From NCBI GenBank assembly GCA_017432885.1, contig JAFRIE010000029.1, forward strand, positions 95,343 to 159,342: a stretch of 64,000 nt of DNA. Reading direction: 5' to 3'. This document shows positions 56,610 through 64,000 of the stretch, in pieces. Positions within the stretch are counted from its first letter, which is position 1. Every line of letters begins with the position of its first letter. The notes under the pieces were generated by a model that was not told the origin of the DNA, did not search any database, and was given only the letters and a program-made list of their open reading frames with translations. The translations under genes and the position numbers were made by a program. This stretch comes from Erysipelotrichaceae bacterium (lineage in GTDB: Bacteria; Bacillota_I; Bacilli_A; Erysipelotrichales; Erysipelotrichaceae).

Positions 56610-57311
56610 ATGGAGATTACCTACAACTGCTGGCATGGCTGTCATAAAAAGTCGGAAGGATGTCTTCACTGTTATGTATACCGCAGGGATGAATCGATTG
56701 GAAAAGACAGCAGTATCGTGTATAAGACCAGATCGTTTGATCTGCCGCTAAGAAAGAACCGGAAAGGAGAATACCGTTATCCTTCCGGGACCGTTTTTAA
56801 TCTGTGTTTTTCTTCTGATTTCTTCCTGGAAGAAGCCGATCCGTGGAGAAACGAGGTTCTATCGATGATCAAAGAAAGAAACGACTGTCGTTTCTTCTGC
56901 ATTACCAAACGTCCGGAAAGGATTCATGAGTGCATTCCTGATTTAGAAGAGTTTCCAAATCTGGAAATCTGCTGTACGATGGAGAATCAGAAGCGTTTTG
57001 ATGAAAGGGCTCCGATCTATCTGTCTTTGGATCTGCAGAAAAAGACAGTGGTCATTGAACCGATGCTGGAAAGAATGGATCTAAGCCGTTATATTAAGCA
57101 GATCGATCAGGTCACGGTAGGAGGAGAATCCGGAGAAGATGCGAGGATTCTTGACTTTGAATGGGTGAAAGATATCCGCGAGCAGTGTAAAAAGGCCCGG
57201 GTCAGATTTGTGTTTCATCAGACCGGGGCCAAAATCTTTGTTAATGGGCGCCTGTATCATATTCCAAGAAACCGCCAGCACCAGCAGGCCAGAATTGCTT
57301 TTAAAGACTAA
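56610..57311 (+). CDS. DUF5131 (phage Gp37/Gp68-like) protein
   Basis: 233 residues. Four cysteines near the start (NCWHGC...GCLHCY) and a later VTVGGESG match DUF5131, a radical-SAM-like family often found in phages and mobile regions. The reaction is not known. No phage genes lie near. The mRNA is predicted to be leaderless. Its 3' end overlaps the convergent DJ-1 gene by 4 nt. Confidence 0.8.
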   Translation: MEITYNCWHGCHKKSEGCLHCYVYRRDESIGKDSSIVYKTRSFDLPLRKNRKGEYRYPSGTVFNLCFSSDFFLEEADPWRNEVLSMIKERNDCRFFCITKRPERIHECIPDLEEFPNLEICCTMENQKRFDERAPIYLSLDLQKKTVVIEPMLERMDLSRYIKQIDQVTVGGESGEDARILDFEWVKDIREQCKKARVRFVFHQTGAKIFVNGRLYHIPRNRQHQQARIAFKD

Positions 57312-57835
57312 TACTGGATCTTGCGCAGGATCTCGTCGGCTTTTTCCTTGCCTAGCAGATTCAGAATAATCAGATGAGCGAACTCTACTGCCGCTCCCAT
57401 CCCCTTACCGGTTATCAATCTGCCGTCCTGAACGGCTTTTTCTTTTGCCGGTATCAGTCCGTTTTCAAAGCCCGGAAAACAGGTAAACTTCCCATCTTTC
57501 AATAATCCCCGGTGGATCAGGATCGAAGGAGCGGCGCAGATCGCGGCGATATACTTCTCCTGTTTCAGTGAATCGTCGATCAGTCTCTGCACCCGTTCAT
57601 CTTCTTCCAGATTTCGTGTACCAGGCATCCCGCCCGGCAGGATCAGACAGTCGTAATCGTCCATCTTTACTTCATCGATGTGCTTATGCGCTTTTACTGT
57701 TACGTTGTGGGAAGAAACGACTTGCGTTTCCAGACCTGCCAGATCCGTTTCAATTCCTGCACGGTACAGCAGATCATAGGTGACCAGAGCTTCACACTCT
57801 TCCATTCCGTTACTGATGATGATCAATGCTTTCAT
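57308..57835 (-). CDS. DJ-1/PfpI-family protein
   Basis: 175 residues. The nucleophile-elbow Cys is in AAICAAPSIL, and the early Glu is in GMEECEAL. The group (DJ-1/YajL/ThiJ) covers proposed deglycases and chaperones. TATAAT on the minus strand (57856-57861) with GAGG gives a short, normal leader. Confidence 0.9.
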   Translation of the reverse strand: MKALIIISNGMEECEALVTYDLLYRAGIETDLAGLETQVVSSHNVTVKAHKHIDEVKMDDYDCLILPGGMPGTRNLEEDERVQRLIDDSLKQEKYIAAICAAPSILIHRGLLKDGKFTCFPGFENGLIPAKEKAVQDGRLITGKGMGAAVEFAHLIILNLLGKEKADEILRKIQY

Positions 57836-57873
57836 TTTGTACCTCTTCGTACATAATTATAGTTTATTTGTAG

Positions 57874-57879
57874 TAAAAT
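57874..57879 (+). promoter_or_regulatory. -10 box TAAAAT 6 nt before ATG 57886
   Basis: The box is followed by GTACTT and ATG, leaving no leader or ribosome site. Confidence 0.7.
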
Positions 57880-57885
57880 GTACTT

Positions 57886-59418
57886 ATGAAACGACTGATG
57901 AATCTTTATGAAAGCTGTAAAACGCCGATCCGTATCGCGTATTTCGGCTTTGCGCTGATTGCTGTCGGTTATCTGATCCAGAACGACAACGTCAATCTGT
58001 TCTATACATTCCGTTCCAATATTGTTCTGTTTGTGGCAGAGCTGCTGCTCAAGATAGGCGAGTTTACGATCATGAATCTCCCGCTCATCTTCATGCTGAA
58101 TATCGTCTGCAAGAAAGCAAACAACGCCTCTCCGGTCGTCATGGCTTTGGTAGGCTATTTTACCTTTGAAGTAACAACAATGCTGTTTTCCCCGCAGAAT
58201 CTGAATCCGCTGGCATATTCCGGCAGCTATGGCATCAATTCCGTACTGAACATGGCTTCCGGAACGCGTTCTCCTCTGGAAACCGGTATGATCGGCTCTT
58301 TACTGGTAGCATACGCAACCAGGACGGCTTTTATCTTTTCCCGTCACAGAGGGGACTATTCTCTGACCAACCTTTTCTCCAGAGATACTTCCGGCATCAT
58401 CTACAACTTTGTATTCTGTTTCCTGCTGGGTATCCTGGTATCCTATACCTATCCTTATCTTTACCTCTATATTCAGAAAGCCGTTGTCTTTATCGGCGAA
58501 GATCTGCAGGATCCTATGCGAATGGGCATGTATACCGTGATCGACCGGGTACTTTCCATGCTTGGCATCGGCAATGCGATCCGTTATCCGTTCTGGTATA
58601 CCGCTTCCGGAGGTTCCTATTCCAATGCCATGACCGGTCAGAGTATCTTAGGTGATGTGAATATCTGGACTTATATCAAAGATTCCAATGTCAGTTATCT
58701 GGGCGCAGGAAGATTTATCACCCCTTACTATGTCATAAATATGTTTATGATTCCGGGCTTCTATCTGGGAACGCTTCTATCTATGACCGACAGAAACGAT
58801 CGCCGATACATGCTGTCGACTTTCCTGCTGGCAATCGTATTATCGATTATCGCCGGTAATCCGTTGCCTGCGGAACTGCTGATGCTGTTTACTTCCCCGA
58901 TCCTTCTGTTAATGTATCTTCTGCTGACGGCCGGCGTATCTGCATCCCTGATCCGCTTCGACGCCTTTCTGGGATTTACCTCCCATACAACGAATACTGC
59001 AGTGGCAATGCCGGGAAGTTTTGCCGATTACATCATCAATGTAAGAAACATCAATCTGATCCATTCCCTGCAGATAATTGCTATTATCGGTGCGATCGCT
59101 TTTGTCTTGTGCCTGCTGATGACAATGTTCTACTATCGTTTTCTCGCTTTTGATTTCTTTTATACCGGAAGCGGAAATGAACTGGTTGGTGACATCATCG
59201 ATTCTGTTGGCGGTATAGGCAACATCCGTTTTGCCGGATCCGGTCTGTTTAAGCTGAATCTCAGTATTGCCGATCCGGAAAAGATCTCCATCGAGAGGAT
59301 ACAGGATCTTGGCATAAGAAGAGTTGTTGAGACCCGGAACGGCTTAAGTTTTGAAATCGGCACATCTTCGGCCGAGATTTCCCGCAGGATTCAAAGAGCT
59401 TTGAAGAAACAGTCTTAG
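57886..59418 (+). CDS. PTS-like EIIC-EIIB protein lacking phospho-cysteine and TEP motif
   Basis: 510 residues: an EIIC glucose-superfamily permease domain (about 1-425, ten membrane segments) and a C-terminal EIIB-like domain (about 430-508). In the EIIB domain the phospho-cysteine of DACITRL is Gly453 (AGSGLFKL). In EIIC the essential GxTEPxEF loop appears as GFTSHTTN (363-370). The frame is intact, so this is not a recent pseudogene. It cannot carry out normal PTS phosphotransfer; it could be a facilitator or sensor. No EIIA is near. The gene lies just before rpmH. Confidence 0.72.
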   Translation: MKRLMNLYESCKTPIRIAYFGFALIAVGYLIQNDNVNLFYTFRSNIVLFVAELLLKIGEFTIMNLPLIFMLNIVCKKANNASPVVMALVGYFTFEVTTMLFSPQNLNPLAYSGSYGINSVLNMASGTRSPLETGMIGSLLVAYATRTAFIFSRHRGDYSLTNLFSRDTSGIIYNFVFCFLLGILVSYTYPYLYLYIQKAVVFIGEDLQDPMRMGMYTVIDRVLSMLGIGNAIRYPFWYTASGGSYSNAMTGQSILGDVNIWTYIKDSNVSYLGAGRFITPYYVINMFMIPGFYLGTLLSMTDRNDRRYMLSTFLLAIVLSIIAGNPLPAELLMLFTSPILLLMYLLLTAGVSASLIRFDAFLGFTSHTTNTAVAMPGSFADYIINVRNINLIHSLQIIAIIGAIAFVLCLLMTMFYYRFLAFDFFYTGSGNELVGDIIDSVGGIGNIRFAGSGLFKLNLSIADPEKISIERIQDLGIRRVVETRNGLSFEIGTSSAEISRRIQRALKKQS

Positions 59419-59420
59419 TG

Positions 59421-59450
59421 TTGACATTTATTCCGCTTTTGGCATAAAAT
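59421..59450 (+). promoter_or_regulatory. Promoter of the rpmH-rnpA-yidC-jag operon
   Basis: TTGACA (59421-59426) and TAAAAT (59445-59450) are 18 nt apart. The -35 is a perfect consensus match. The leader is about 23 nt with GAGGAAAGG. Confidence 0.85.
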
Positions 59451-59479
59451 TGAATAGTATTTGAGGAAAGGTGGCTTAT

Positions 59480-59620
59480 ATGGCAGCAAAAAGAACGTAT
59501 CAACCAAGCAAAAGAAAACGCCAGAATGTCCATGGTTTTAGAGCCAGAATGAAGACAGTAGGCGGACGTAAGGTTTTAGCCAGACGTCGTGCGAAGGGTA
59601 GAAAGGTATTATCCGATTAA
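59480..59620 (+). CDS. rpmH: 50S ribosomal protein L34
   Basis: 46 residues, starting [14 protein letters not shown] and ending GRKVLSD, which is two residues longer than the common 44-residue form because of MAA in place of M. It was missed by length filters. It leads the rnpA-yidC-jag cluster, the conserved order in bacteria. Confidence 0.98.
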   Translation: MAAKRTYQPSKRKRQNVHGFRARMKTVGGRKVLARRRAKGRKVLSD

Positions 59621-59642
59621 AGTCACTTAGGTGGCTTTTAAT
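59619..59642 (+). other. Hairpin between rpmH and rnpA
   Basis: AAAGTCAC pairs with GTGGCTTT (one G-T pair) around TTAG, then TTAATTT. It contains the rpmH stop region and the alternative GTG start of rnpA, and may attenuate rnpA relative to rpmH. Confidence 0.6.
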
Positions 59643-59648
59643 TTAGAT

Positions 59649-59990
59649 ATGAAAAAAGAATACCGGGTCAGGAAGAACGAAGAATTCGCTCGGATCATAT
59701 CAGAAAAGCGTTCTGTTGCGAACGGTTCTTTTGTCGTGTATTATTCTGACCGGAAAAAGGAACACGCCAGGGTAGGGATCTCCGTCTCAAAAAAGCTGGG
59801 AGATGCTGTTGACAGGAACAGGATCAAAAGACAGGTCAGGGAAATGATCTACGCCTTGATCAGCTTTGAACAGTATTCAAAGGATCTGATCATTATCGTT
59901 CGCAAGGGATATCTGGGTAAAGCTTTTTCTGAGAATAAAAATGATTTGGAAAAGGCAATTAAAAAGGCTATAATAGAAAAGTATGAATAA
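59649..59990 (+). CDS. rnpA: Ribonuclease P protein component
   Basis: 113 residues from ATG 59649; an in-frame GTG at 59631 adds six residues but is inside a hairpin. It has the RNase P protein motif RNRIKRQVRE (about 58-67) and the start KKEYRVRKNEEF. It binds M1 RNA and helps it process tRNA 5' ends. Neither start has a good ribosome site. TTTAAT lies 6 nt before the ATG, so an extra leaderless transcript is conceivable. Confidence 0.95.
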   Translation: MKKEYRVRKNEEFARIISEKRSVANGSFVVYYSDRKKEHARVGISVSKKLGDAVDRNRIKRQVREMIYALISFEQYSKDLIIIVRKGYLGKAFSENKNDLEKAIKKAIIEKYE

Positions 59991-60000
59991 GGAGAGCTCC

Positions 60001-60843
60001 ATGAGTAAAAAACGCATATTATCAGTATTATCCGTTGTCGCCTTAGCCTTTATTCTGACAGGCTGTTCAGCATCGGCGGAACTGATCACTTTAGATACAT
60101 CATTTAAAGATGTCATGAATGATGGTTTCTTCACGGCTCTGATCGTCTATCCGCTGTCTCAGGCCATCAACTGGATTTCGTCTAAAACCGGAATCTTCCT
60201 GGCAATTTCGCTGGTTACCATAATTATTAACGTTATCGTGCTGCTGTTTACTTTCCGTTCCAGCGTAGCGATGCAGAAGATGCAGGAAATACAGCCTGAA
60301 CTGCAGAAGGTACAGGCAAAGTACGAGGGAAGAACAGACGAAGCTTCTCAACAGCGTATGGCAATGGAAATGCAGCAGATCTACAACAAATACAACGTCA
60401 ATCCGATTGGCGCACTGCTGACGACCTTCATCCAGTTCCCGCTGCTGATCGGCATGTATAACGCAGTCAGAAAATCAGAAGCCGTATCCAATGCCAAATT
60501 CATGAATGTCAGTCTTTCCCTGACGCCGCGTGAATCAATCGGCCAGAAAGCCTGGATCTGTCTGATCATCTTTATACTGATGGTGATCTGCCAGTTCATT
60601 TCCATCAAGATCCCGCAGTGGCTGGCGGAATATCGCGGCAGGCAGGAAGCAGACAGACATCACAAGACATACAAGAAACCGGAAAGCCAGAACATGATGA
60701 TGACTTACGGTATGCTGGGTATGGTAGCGATCGCCATGTTCTCGATCCCTACAGCCGTTTCTCTCTACTACTGCATTTCTTCTATCGTGAATATTTTAAA
60801 GACACTGGCCATCGATAAGATGACACATAAGGAGAACGACTAA
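60001..60843 (+). CDS. yidC: Membrane protein insertase YidC/OxaA (lipoprotein form)
   Basis: 280 residues from ATG 60001 (GGAG 6 nt upstream); ATG 59983 would disturb the signal peptide. The lipobox is LTGCS (near residue 22), as in Gram-positive SpoIIIJ/YqjG. Five membrane segments follow, with the cytoplasmic coiled loop rich in QKMQEIQPELQKVQ. It inserts membrane proteins with or without SecYEG. It overlaps jag by 1 nt. Confidence 0.95.
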   Translation: MSKKRILSVLSVVALAFILTGCSASAELITLDTSFKDVMNDGFFTALIVYPLSQAINWISSKTGIFLAISLVTIIINVIVLLFTFRSSVAMQKMQEIQPELQKVQAKYEGRTDEASQQRMAMEMQQIYNKYNVNPIGALLTTFIQFPLLIGMYNAVRKSEAVSNAKFMNVSLSLTPRESIGQKAWICLIIFILMVICQFISIKIPQWLAEYRGRQEADRHHKTYKKPESQNMMMTYGMLGMVAIAMFSIPTAVSLYYCISSIVNILKTLAIDKMTHKEND

Positions 60844-61490
60844 TGAAACAGTATACAGGCAGAACCCTTGACGAAGTCCTCAACAGCATTGCCGCTGAAC
60901 AGGGATGCAAAACGGACGATATCACATACAATATTCTGGAAGAAGAAAAGGGCGGAATCTTTGGTCTTCATAAGTCCATTACAATCGAAGCTTTTACTTC
61001 CAAAGATGTAAAAGAATTCATCTTTGATTATCTGGGTGCTTATTTTACAGAACTTAATCAGGGTGTTTCTATTGAGATCATCGTAGATAAGGAAAACGAA
61101 GAAGACGCTCTGTACAGAGTTATTCTGGATGCTGAGAACAACGCGATCATCATCGGCAAGAACGGCCAGACTTTAAGAGCTATCTCGACAGTATTAAAGG
61201 CCGCAGTAAATGCCACTTTCAAGAAGAGAATCAACGTAATCATCGATGTCAACCATTACAAGGAAGACAGATACAAGAAAGTAAAGGCAATCGCCAGAAG
61301 AGAAGCGATCAACGTTGCCAAGACCCATGTCGACTGCGAACTGGATCCGATGCCTAACGATGAAAGAAAAGTGATACATCAGTATCTGCAGGATTTTAAG
61401 AACGTTTCTACCGTCTCCATCGGAGAAGGAAACAAGAGACACCTGTGTATCAAATATACACCGGAAAAGAAAGAAGAAACAGAAGCCTAG
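60843..61490 (+). CDS. jag: Jag/KhpB RNA-binding protein (Jag_N, KH, R3H domains)
   Basis: 215 residues: a Jag-N domain (1-50), a KH domain with the GKNGQTL loop (about 105-115), and an R3H domain containing RREAINVAKTH and NDERKVIHQYL. It binds RNA and in streptococci affects cell elongation and division with KhpA. It ends in a terminator whose stem includes the stop codon. Confidence 0.93.
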   Translation: MKQYTGRTLDEVLNSIAAEQGCKTDDITYNILEEEKGGIFGLHKSITIEAFTSKDVKEFIFDYLGAYFTELNQGVSIEIIVDKENEEDALYRVILDAENNAIIIGKNGQTLRAISTVLKAAVNATFKKRINVIIDVNHYKEDRYKKVKAIARREAINVAKTHVDCELDPMPNDERKVIHQYLQDFKNVSTVSIGEGNKRHLCIKYTPEKKEETEA

Positions 61491-61507
61491 GCTTCTGTTT
61501 TTATTTT
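61477..61507. terminator. Terminator palindrome over the jag stop codon
   Basis: 61477-61500 is a perfect 24-bp palindrome, with stem AAACAGAAGCC and TTATTTT following on the plus strand. The jag TAG is at its centre. Confidence 0.85.
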
Positions 61508-62262
61508 GATAGAATATCGACGACGTGGCTGCTTGCACCGATCAGGTCTTTTCTTTCGCAGGTAGCAAAGTGGAAATCCAGATAAGCGCTGAATGTTTCT
61601 TCATCCATTTTATTGATCGTCTCGCGCATGTAGTCGCTTGGACCGTCTGAAGCAAAACGTCTGACCAGTTTCAAACCCGATAAGCGATTAAGTTCATCGA
61701 TATCTTCGATTCTGACTTGAAAAAAAAGGGCATCCGGATCATCGATATGGAAGCTTTCATCCAGTCTGTCTTTGACTTCCTTGTAACGGTTGTCCTTGAA
61801 GGCGTATTCGATCACGCTGTATTCATTCATGATATAAGTGACGAATAGATATTTCCTGCTGATGCGTTTGGCTTCCGATAAGGCCTTCAGTCTGTCTTCT
61901 TTTGAATAAAGATGATACATCGGCCCAAACATGATGGCAACGTCAAATTCGTTCTCTTTCAGCATTGACAGATCGGTGGCACTGGCTTCAATGATCCTGA
62001 GATCCGGATCTTTCGCCTTTAACACGCCGATATTCGGTCGGACATATTCCACGGCTGTAACAGGATACCCTTCTTTCTTTAAAGCAAGAGTGTAGCGTCC
62101 TGGCCCAGAACCGATATCGACGATGCTGTCGCCGTCTTTCAGATATTCATGAAGATATCGCATGGAAGTCAGGAATTCAACCTGACCGTGGCGGTGATCC
62201 AGTCTTTTGTTTTCGTTGAATTTATTATAGAAATCCGTCAGTCTTCTCTTAAAGTCGTCCAT
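61501..62262 (-). CDS. SAM-dependent methyltransferase, class I
   Basis: 253 residues. SAM motif I is VDIGSGPGRYT (about 48-58), with later motifs AVEYV and FDVAIMFGPMYHL. The substrate is unknown; small-molecule methyltransferases of this type are common. It starts 1 nt after the GH25 gene stop on the same strand and is likely co-transcribed with it. Confidence 0.82.
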   Translation of the reverse strand: MDDFKRRLTDFYNKFNENKRLDHRHGQVEFLTSMRYLHEYLKDGDSIVDIGSGPGRYTLALKKEGYPVTAVEYVRPNIGVLKAKDPDLRIIEASATDLSMLKENEFDVAIMFGPMYHLYSKEDRLKALSEAKRISRKYLFVTYIMNEYSVIEYAFKDNRYKEVKDRLDESFHIDDPDALFFQVRIEDIDELNRLSGLKLVRRFASDGPSDYMRETINKMDEETFSAYLDFHFATCERKDLIGASSHVVDILSK

Positions 62263-62263
62263 C

Positions 62264-63073
62264 TTAGTCCTTTCGGATAAACATGATGTTCAGATCGGTC
62301 TTCTCTTCAATTCCCTCGATAGTCCCATTGCTGGAGTATTGCCAGATACTGATAGGACGATCCAGTTCCGGAATGTCACTGTCATACTGGGCATACCAGA
62401 TCGGATAATCATTCAGACGTTCCATATCATAATAGTAGTCCGCCCAGTATAAAGACGTATACAGCATTCCCTCATAATGATTCTTTTCGATCGTTTCCAG
62501 AAATGTCAAAGCATTCTCTGTCGCTGTTTCACCTGTCATATTGTACGTTCTCGGCGTTTCATCTTCCAGGTAAACCTCTTCCAGATCATAAACGACAGGC
62601 AGATCGATCTGTTTTCCCTTTAAGTGTTTAACGACCCATTTTGCTTCTTCTTTTGCTTCTGCAGGCGAGATCGCCTGAGAGAAGAAATAGACGCCAACCT
62701 TTATGTCATTCTCTTTTGCGCCCTGATAATTCTGTTCAAATTCATCATCTTCATAAATCAGTCCTGTCGTAGCGCCTCTTCTTCCTATCCTGATAAAAAC
62801 AAATTCTACGCCGTCTTCTTTGACTTTTTTCCAGTTGATATCTCCCTGGAAAGTCGACACATCAATGCCGAAACAGCTGCTGTAGTATTGATCTTCGTAA
62901 TGATATCTTTCATCGGTCTTCATCAGTTCTGAATAATCAACACGGATATTTTCTACGATCTCCGGCTGGTATGTATCGTTTCCTGTACACTTTTTTAGAA
63001 CCGTGATCAGCAGCATGACCAGTAGGATCATGATCAAGACAGGTATAATAAGAAGCATCTTTTTCTTCGTCAT
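62264..63073 (-). CDS. GH25 lysozyme-like muramidase, membrane anchored
   Basis: 269 residues. One N-terminal membrane helix (about 5-25) is followed by a GH25 barrel: FGIDVSTFQGDINW (Asp), VFIRIG, VGVYFFSQA, and the catalytic pair in VVYDLEEV. It hydrolyses the MurNAc-GlcNAc bond outside the cell. No cell-wall-binding repeats are present. The mRNA is predicted leaderless: TATAAT ends 6 nt before ATG. Confidence 0.9.
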   Translation of the reverse strand: MTKKKMLLIIPVLIMILLVMLLITVLKKCTGNDTYQPEIVENIRVDYSELMKTDERYHYEDQYYSSCFGIDVSTFQGDINWKKVKEDGVEFVFIRIGRRGATTGLIYEDDEFEQNYQGAKENDIKVGVYFFSQAISPAEAKEEAKWVVKHLKGKQIDLPVVYDLEEVYLEDETPRTYNMTGETATENALTFLETIEKNHYEGMLYTSLYWADYYYDMERLNDYPIWYAQYDSDIPELDRPISIWQYSSNGTIEGIEEKTDLNIMFIRKD

Positions 63074-63079
63074 ATTTCA

Positions 63080-63089
63080 ATTATATAAT
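63080..63089. promoter_or_regulatory. Overlapping divergent -10 boxes for the GH25 and GNAT genes
   Basis: Minus-strand TATAAT (63080-63085) ends 6 nt before ATG 63073, and plus-strand TATAAT (63084-63089) ends 6 nt before ATG 63096. The boxes share two base pairs, and the two start codons are 22 bp apart. Confidence 0.8.
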
Positions 63090-63095
63090 AATCGT

Positions 63096-63635
63096 ATGAA
63101 AGAATTCTGCGAAAAGACGGTATTAAGCGGCGAACGTCTGATCCTTAGACCTCTGTGTCTTCAGGACAAAGAAGCCATCTTTAGGAACATCAATCACGAC
63201 AGGGAGGTCCTGAACTATTTCATCGATACTTATGTTGAAGAAGAGAAAGACTTCGCTTTTGAAAATATGCTGGAACGATTCAGAAGGAATGAGATCTATG
63301 CATTTGCGATTATATTAAAAGAAAGTGGCGAAGTCATCGGCGAGATCTTCCAGTGCAGCAAGCCAAGTCCTATCGAACATTCCACGGAGATAGGTTACGC
63401 TTTGGGAAGATCCTACTGGAACAAAGGATATATGAGTGAGGCCATGAAAATGATGATCGATTTCATGTTTTCCATCGGAATACACAAGGTCACTGCCTGC
63501 CATCTGGAAGGAAATGAAGCTTCCGGAAGGGTAATGTGCAAATGTGGGATGTGTTTTGAAGGAATCAGAAAAGATGCAGTCTACTATCACGACAGATACT
63601 GGGATACCTATAATTACTATATTCTGAATAAATAA
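63096..63635 (+). CDS. GNAT acetyltransferase, RimJ/RimL type
   Basis: 179 residues from ATG 63096, set by the promoter; a frame from 63003 lies across the divergent gene. It has the RimJ/RimL pattern LSGERLILRPLCLQD, EIGYALGRSYWNKGYMSEA (acetyl-CoA loop) and NEASGRVMCKCGM. It acetylates a protein N-terminus or a small amine. Leaderless by promoter position. Confidence 0.87.
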   Translation: MKEFCEKTVLSGERLILRPLCLQDKEAIFRNINHDREVLNYFIDTYVEEEKDFAFENMLERFRRNEIYAFAIILKESGEVIGEIFQCSKPSPIEHSTEIGYALGRSYWNKGYMSEAMKMMIDFMFSIGIHKVTACHLEGNEASGRVMCKCGMCFEGIRKDAVYYHDRYWDTYNYYILNK

Positions 63636-63655
63636 AAACAGTTCTTCAGAACTGC
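63630..63655 (-). terminator. Terminator of the tRNA cluster (minus strand)
   Basis: On the minus strand CAGTTC-TGAA-GAACTG is followed by TTTTTATTTATT. It lies 11 nt beyond the last tRNA. Confidence 0.75.
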
Positions 63656-63665
63656 ATGTGATTTA

Positions 63666-63739
63666 TGGAGCAGATGATGGGAATCGAACCCACGTAGTCA
63701 GCTTGGAAGGCTGAAGTTCTACCATTGAACTACATCTGC
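63666..63739 (-). tRNA. tRNA-Gly (anticodon TCC)
   Basis: The acceptor GCAGATG pairs with CATCTGC. The anticodon loop is CTTCCAA, the T-loop is GGTTCGATTCC, and CCA is encoded. Confidence 0.95.
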
Positions 63740-63746
63740 ATTTCAG

Positions 63747-63822
63747 TGGTGACTCGACCGGGAATCGAACCCGGGACCCTCTGATTAAAAGTCAGATGCT
63801 CTACCGCCTGAGCTACCGAGTC
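63747..63822 (-). tRNA. tRNA-Lys (anticodon TTT)
   Basis: It begins GACTCGGTAGCTCAG. The anticodon loop is CTTTTAA, the T-loop is GGTTCGATTCC, and CCA is encoded. Confidence 0.95.
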
Positions 63823-63828
63823 ATGATC

Positions 63829-63904
63829 TGGCTGGGATGGCTGGGATCGAACCAGCGGAATGACAGAGTCAAAGTCTGTTGCCTTACCACTTGGCTACAT
63901 CCCA
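63829..63904 (-). tRNA. tRNA-Gln (anticodon TTG)
   Basis: It begins TGGGATGTAGCCAAGTGG. The anticodon loop is CTTTGAC, the T-loop is GGTTCGATCCC, and CCA is encoded. The U1-A72 acceptor end is usual for tRNA-Gln. Confidence 0.95.
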
Positions 63905-63907
63905 AAG

Positions 63908-63992
63908 TGGTGGAGAGGGGCAGATTCGAACTGTCGAACTCGTAGAGAGCTGATTTACAGTCAGCCGCGTTTAGCCACTTCGCTACCTCTCC
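63908..63992 (-). tRNA. tRNA-Tyr (anticodon GTA)
   Basis: 85 nt with a long variable arm. It begins GGAGAGGTAGCGAAGTGG. The anticodon loop is CTGTAAA and CCA is encoded. It is a queuosine target (G34), so it is a substrate for the tgt product. Confidence 0.95.
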
Positions 63993-64000
63993 ACAGGCTA

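Noticed and set aside
56610..57311. DUF5131 gene as the remnant of a prophage
   Set aside because: The flanking genes are ordinary, and no other phage genes or repeats are present.
63666..63992. tRNA cluster as a phage attachment site
   Set aside because: No integrase and no repeated tRNA 3' end were seen in the window.

Overview
The window is a gene-dense stretch of a low- to mid-GC Gram-positive chromosome. T-box leaders sit before leuS and metG, prfB carries its frameshift, and the murT-gatD pair, comFA/comFC, the rpmH-rnpA-yidC-jag block and many PTS and lipoprotein genes all point to Firmicutes. The gene content and compactness fit the Erysipelotrichia best; that placement is inference, because no rRNA is present. 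No insertion sequence, prophage or CRISPR array was seen.

Layout. 1-4619: end of ftsE, ftsX, an M23 hydrolase, an S41 protease and an MBL-fold protein (division and cell wall). 4620-10491: T-box-leuS, a PfkB sugar kinase, a CBS protein and a large membrane protein. 10541-11519: rplM-rpsI. 11537-20765: an accessory carbohydrate locus with a PRD/EIIB/EIIA regulator, galactitol-type PTS EIIA, EIIB and EIIC, a private HPr, a YcxB-like protein, an RpiB/LacAB isomerase, a RuBisCO-like protein (RLP), a lipoprotein, a class II aldolase and a Cof-type phosphatase. This is the most novel-looking system here. 20771-31022: rRNA methyltransferase, comFA-comFC, cold-shock protein, secA, prfB, an SDF symporter and T-box-metG. 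31066-34075: murT, a gatD homologue lacking its catalytic Cys and His, and a UPF0158-GNAT fusion. 34097-41060: aldo/keto reductase, hydrolases, a Zn/Cd efflux operon and a lone E2-like acyltransferase. 41084-46268: tgt-queA-(5TM/SpoIIE phosphatase)-queH, a queuosine operon containing a signalling protein. 46306-49988: small membrane and nucleic-acid enzymes. 50149-54530: polar amino acid ABC transporter followed by VOC, SDR and BtpA-family genes. 54634-59418: membrane protein, MalY-type lyase, DUF5131, DJ-1, and a PTS-like permease without phosphorylation residues. 59421-61507: rpmH-rnpA-yidC-jag. 61501-63635: methyltransferase, GH25 lysozyme and acetyltransferase. 63666-63992: tRNA genes for Gly, Lys, Gln and Tyr on the minus strand.

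A recurring theme is promoter placement. At least sixteen genes have a -10 hexamer 6 to 10 nt before the start codon, eleven of them at exactly 6 nt, so their transcripts should begin at or next to the start codon (leaderless mRNAs). Genes inside operons carry normal Shine-Dalgarno sites. Terminator hairpins often overlap stop codons, so the genome is very compact. No gene-free stretch exceeds 300 bases; the longest (4620-4855 and 28843-29093) are T-box leaders.
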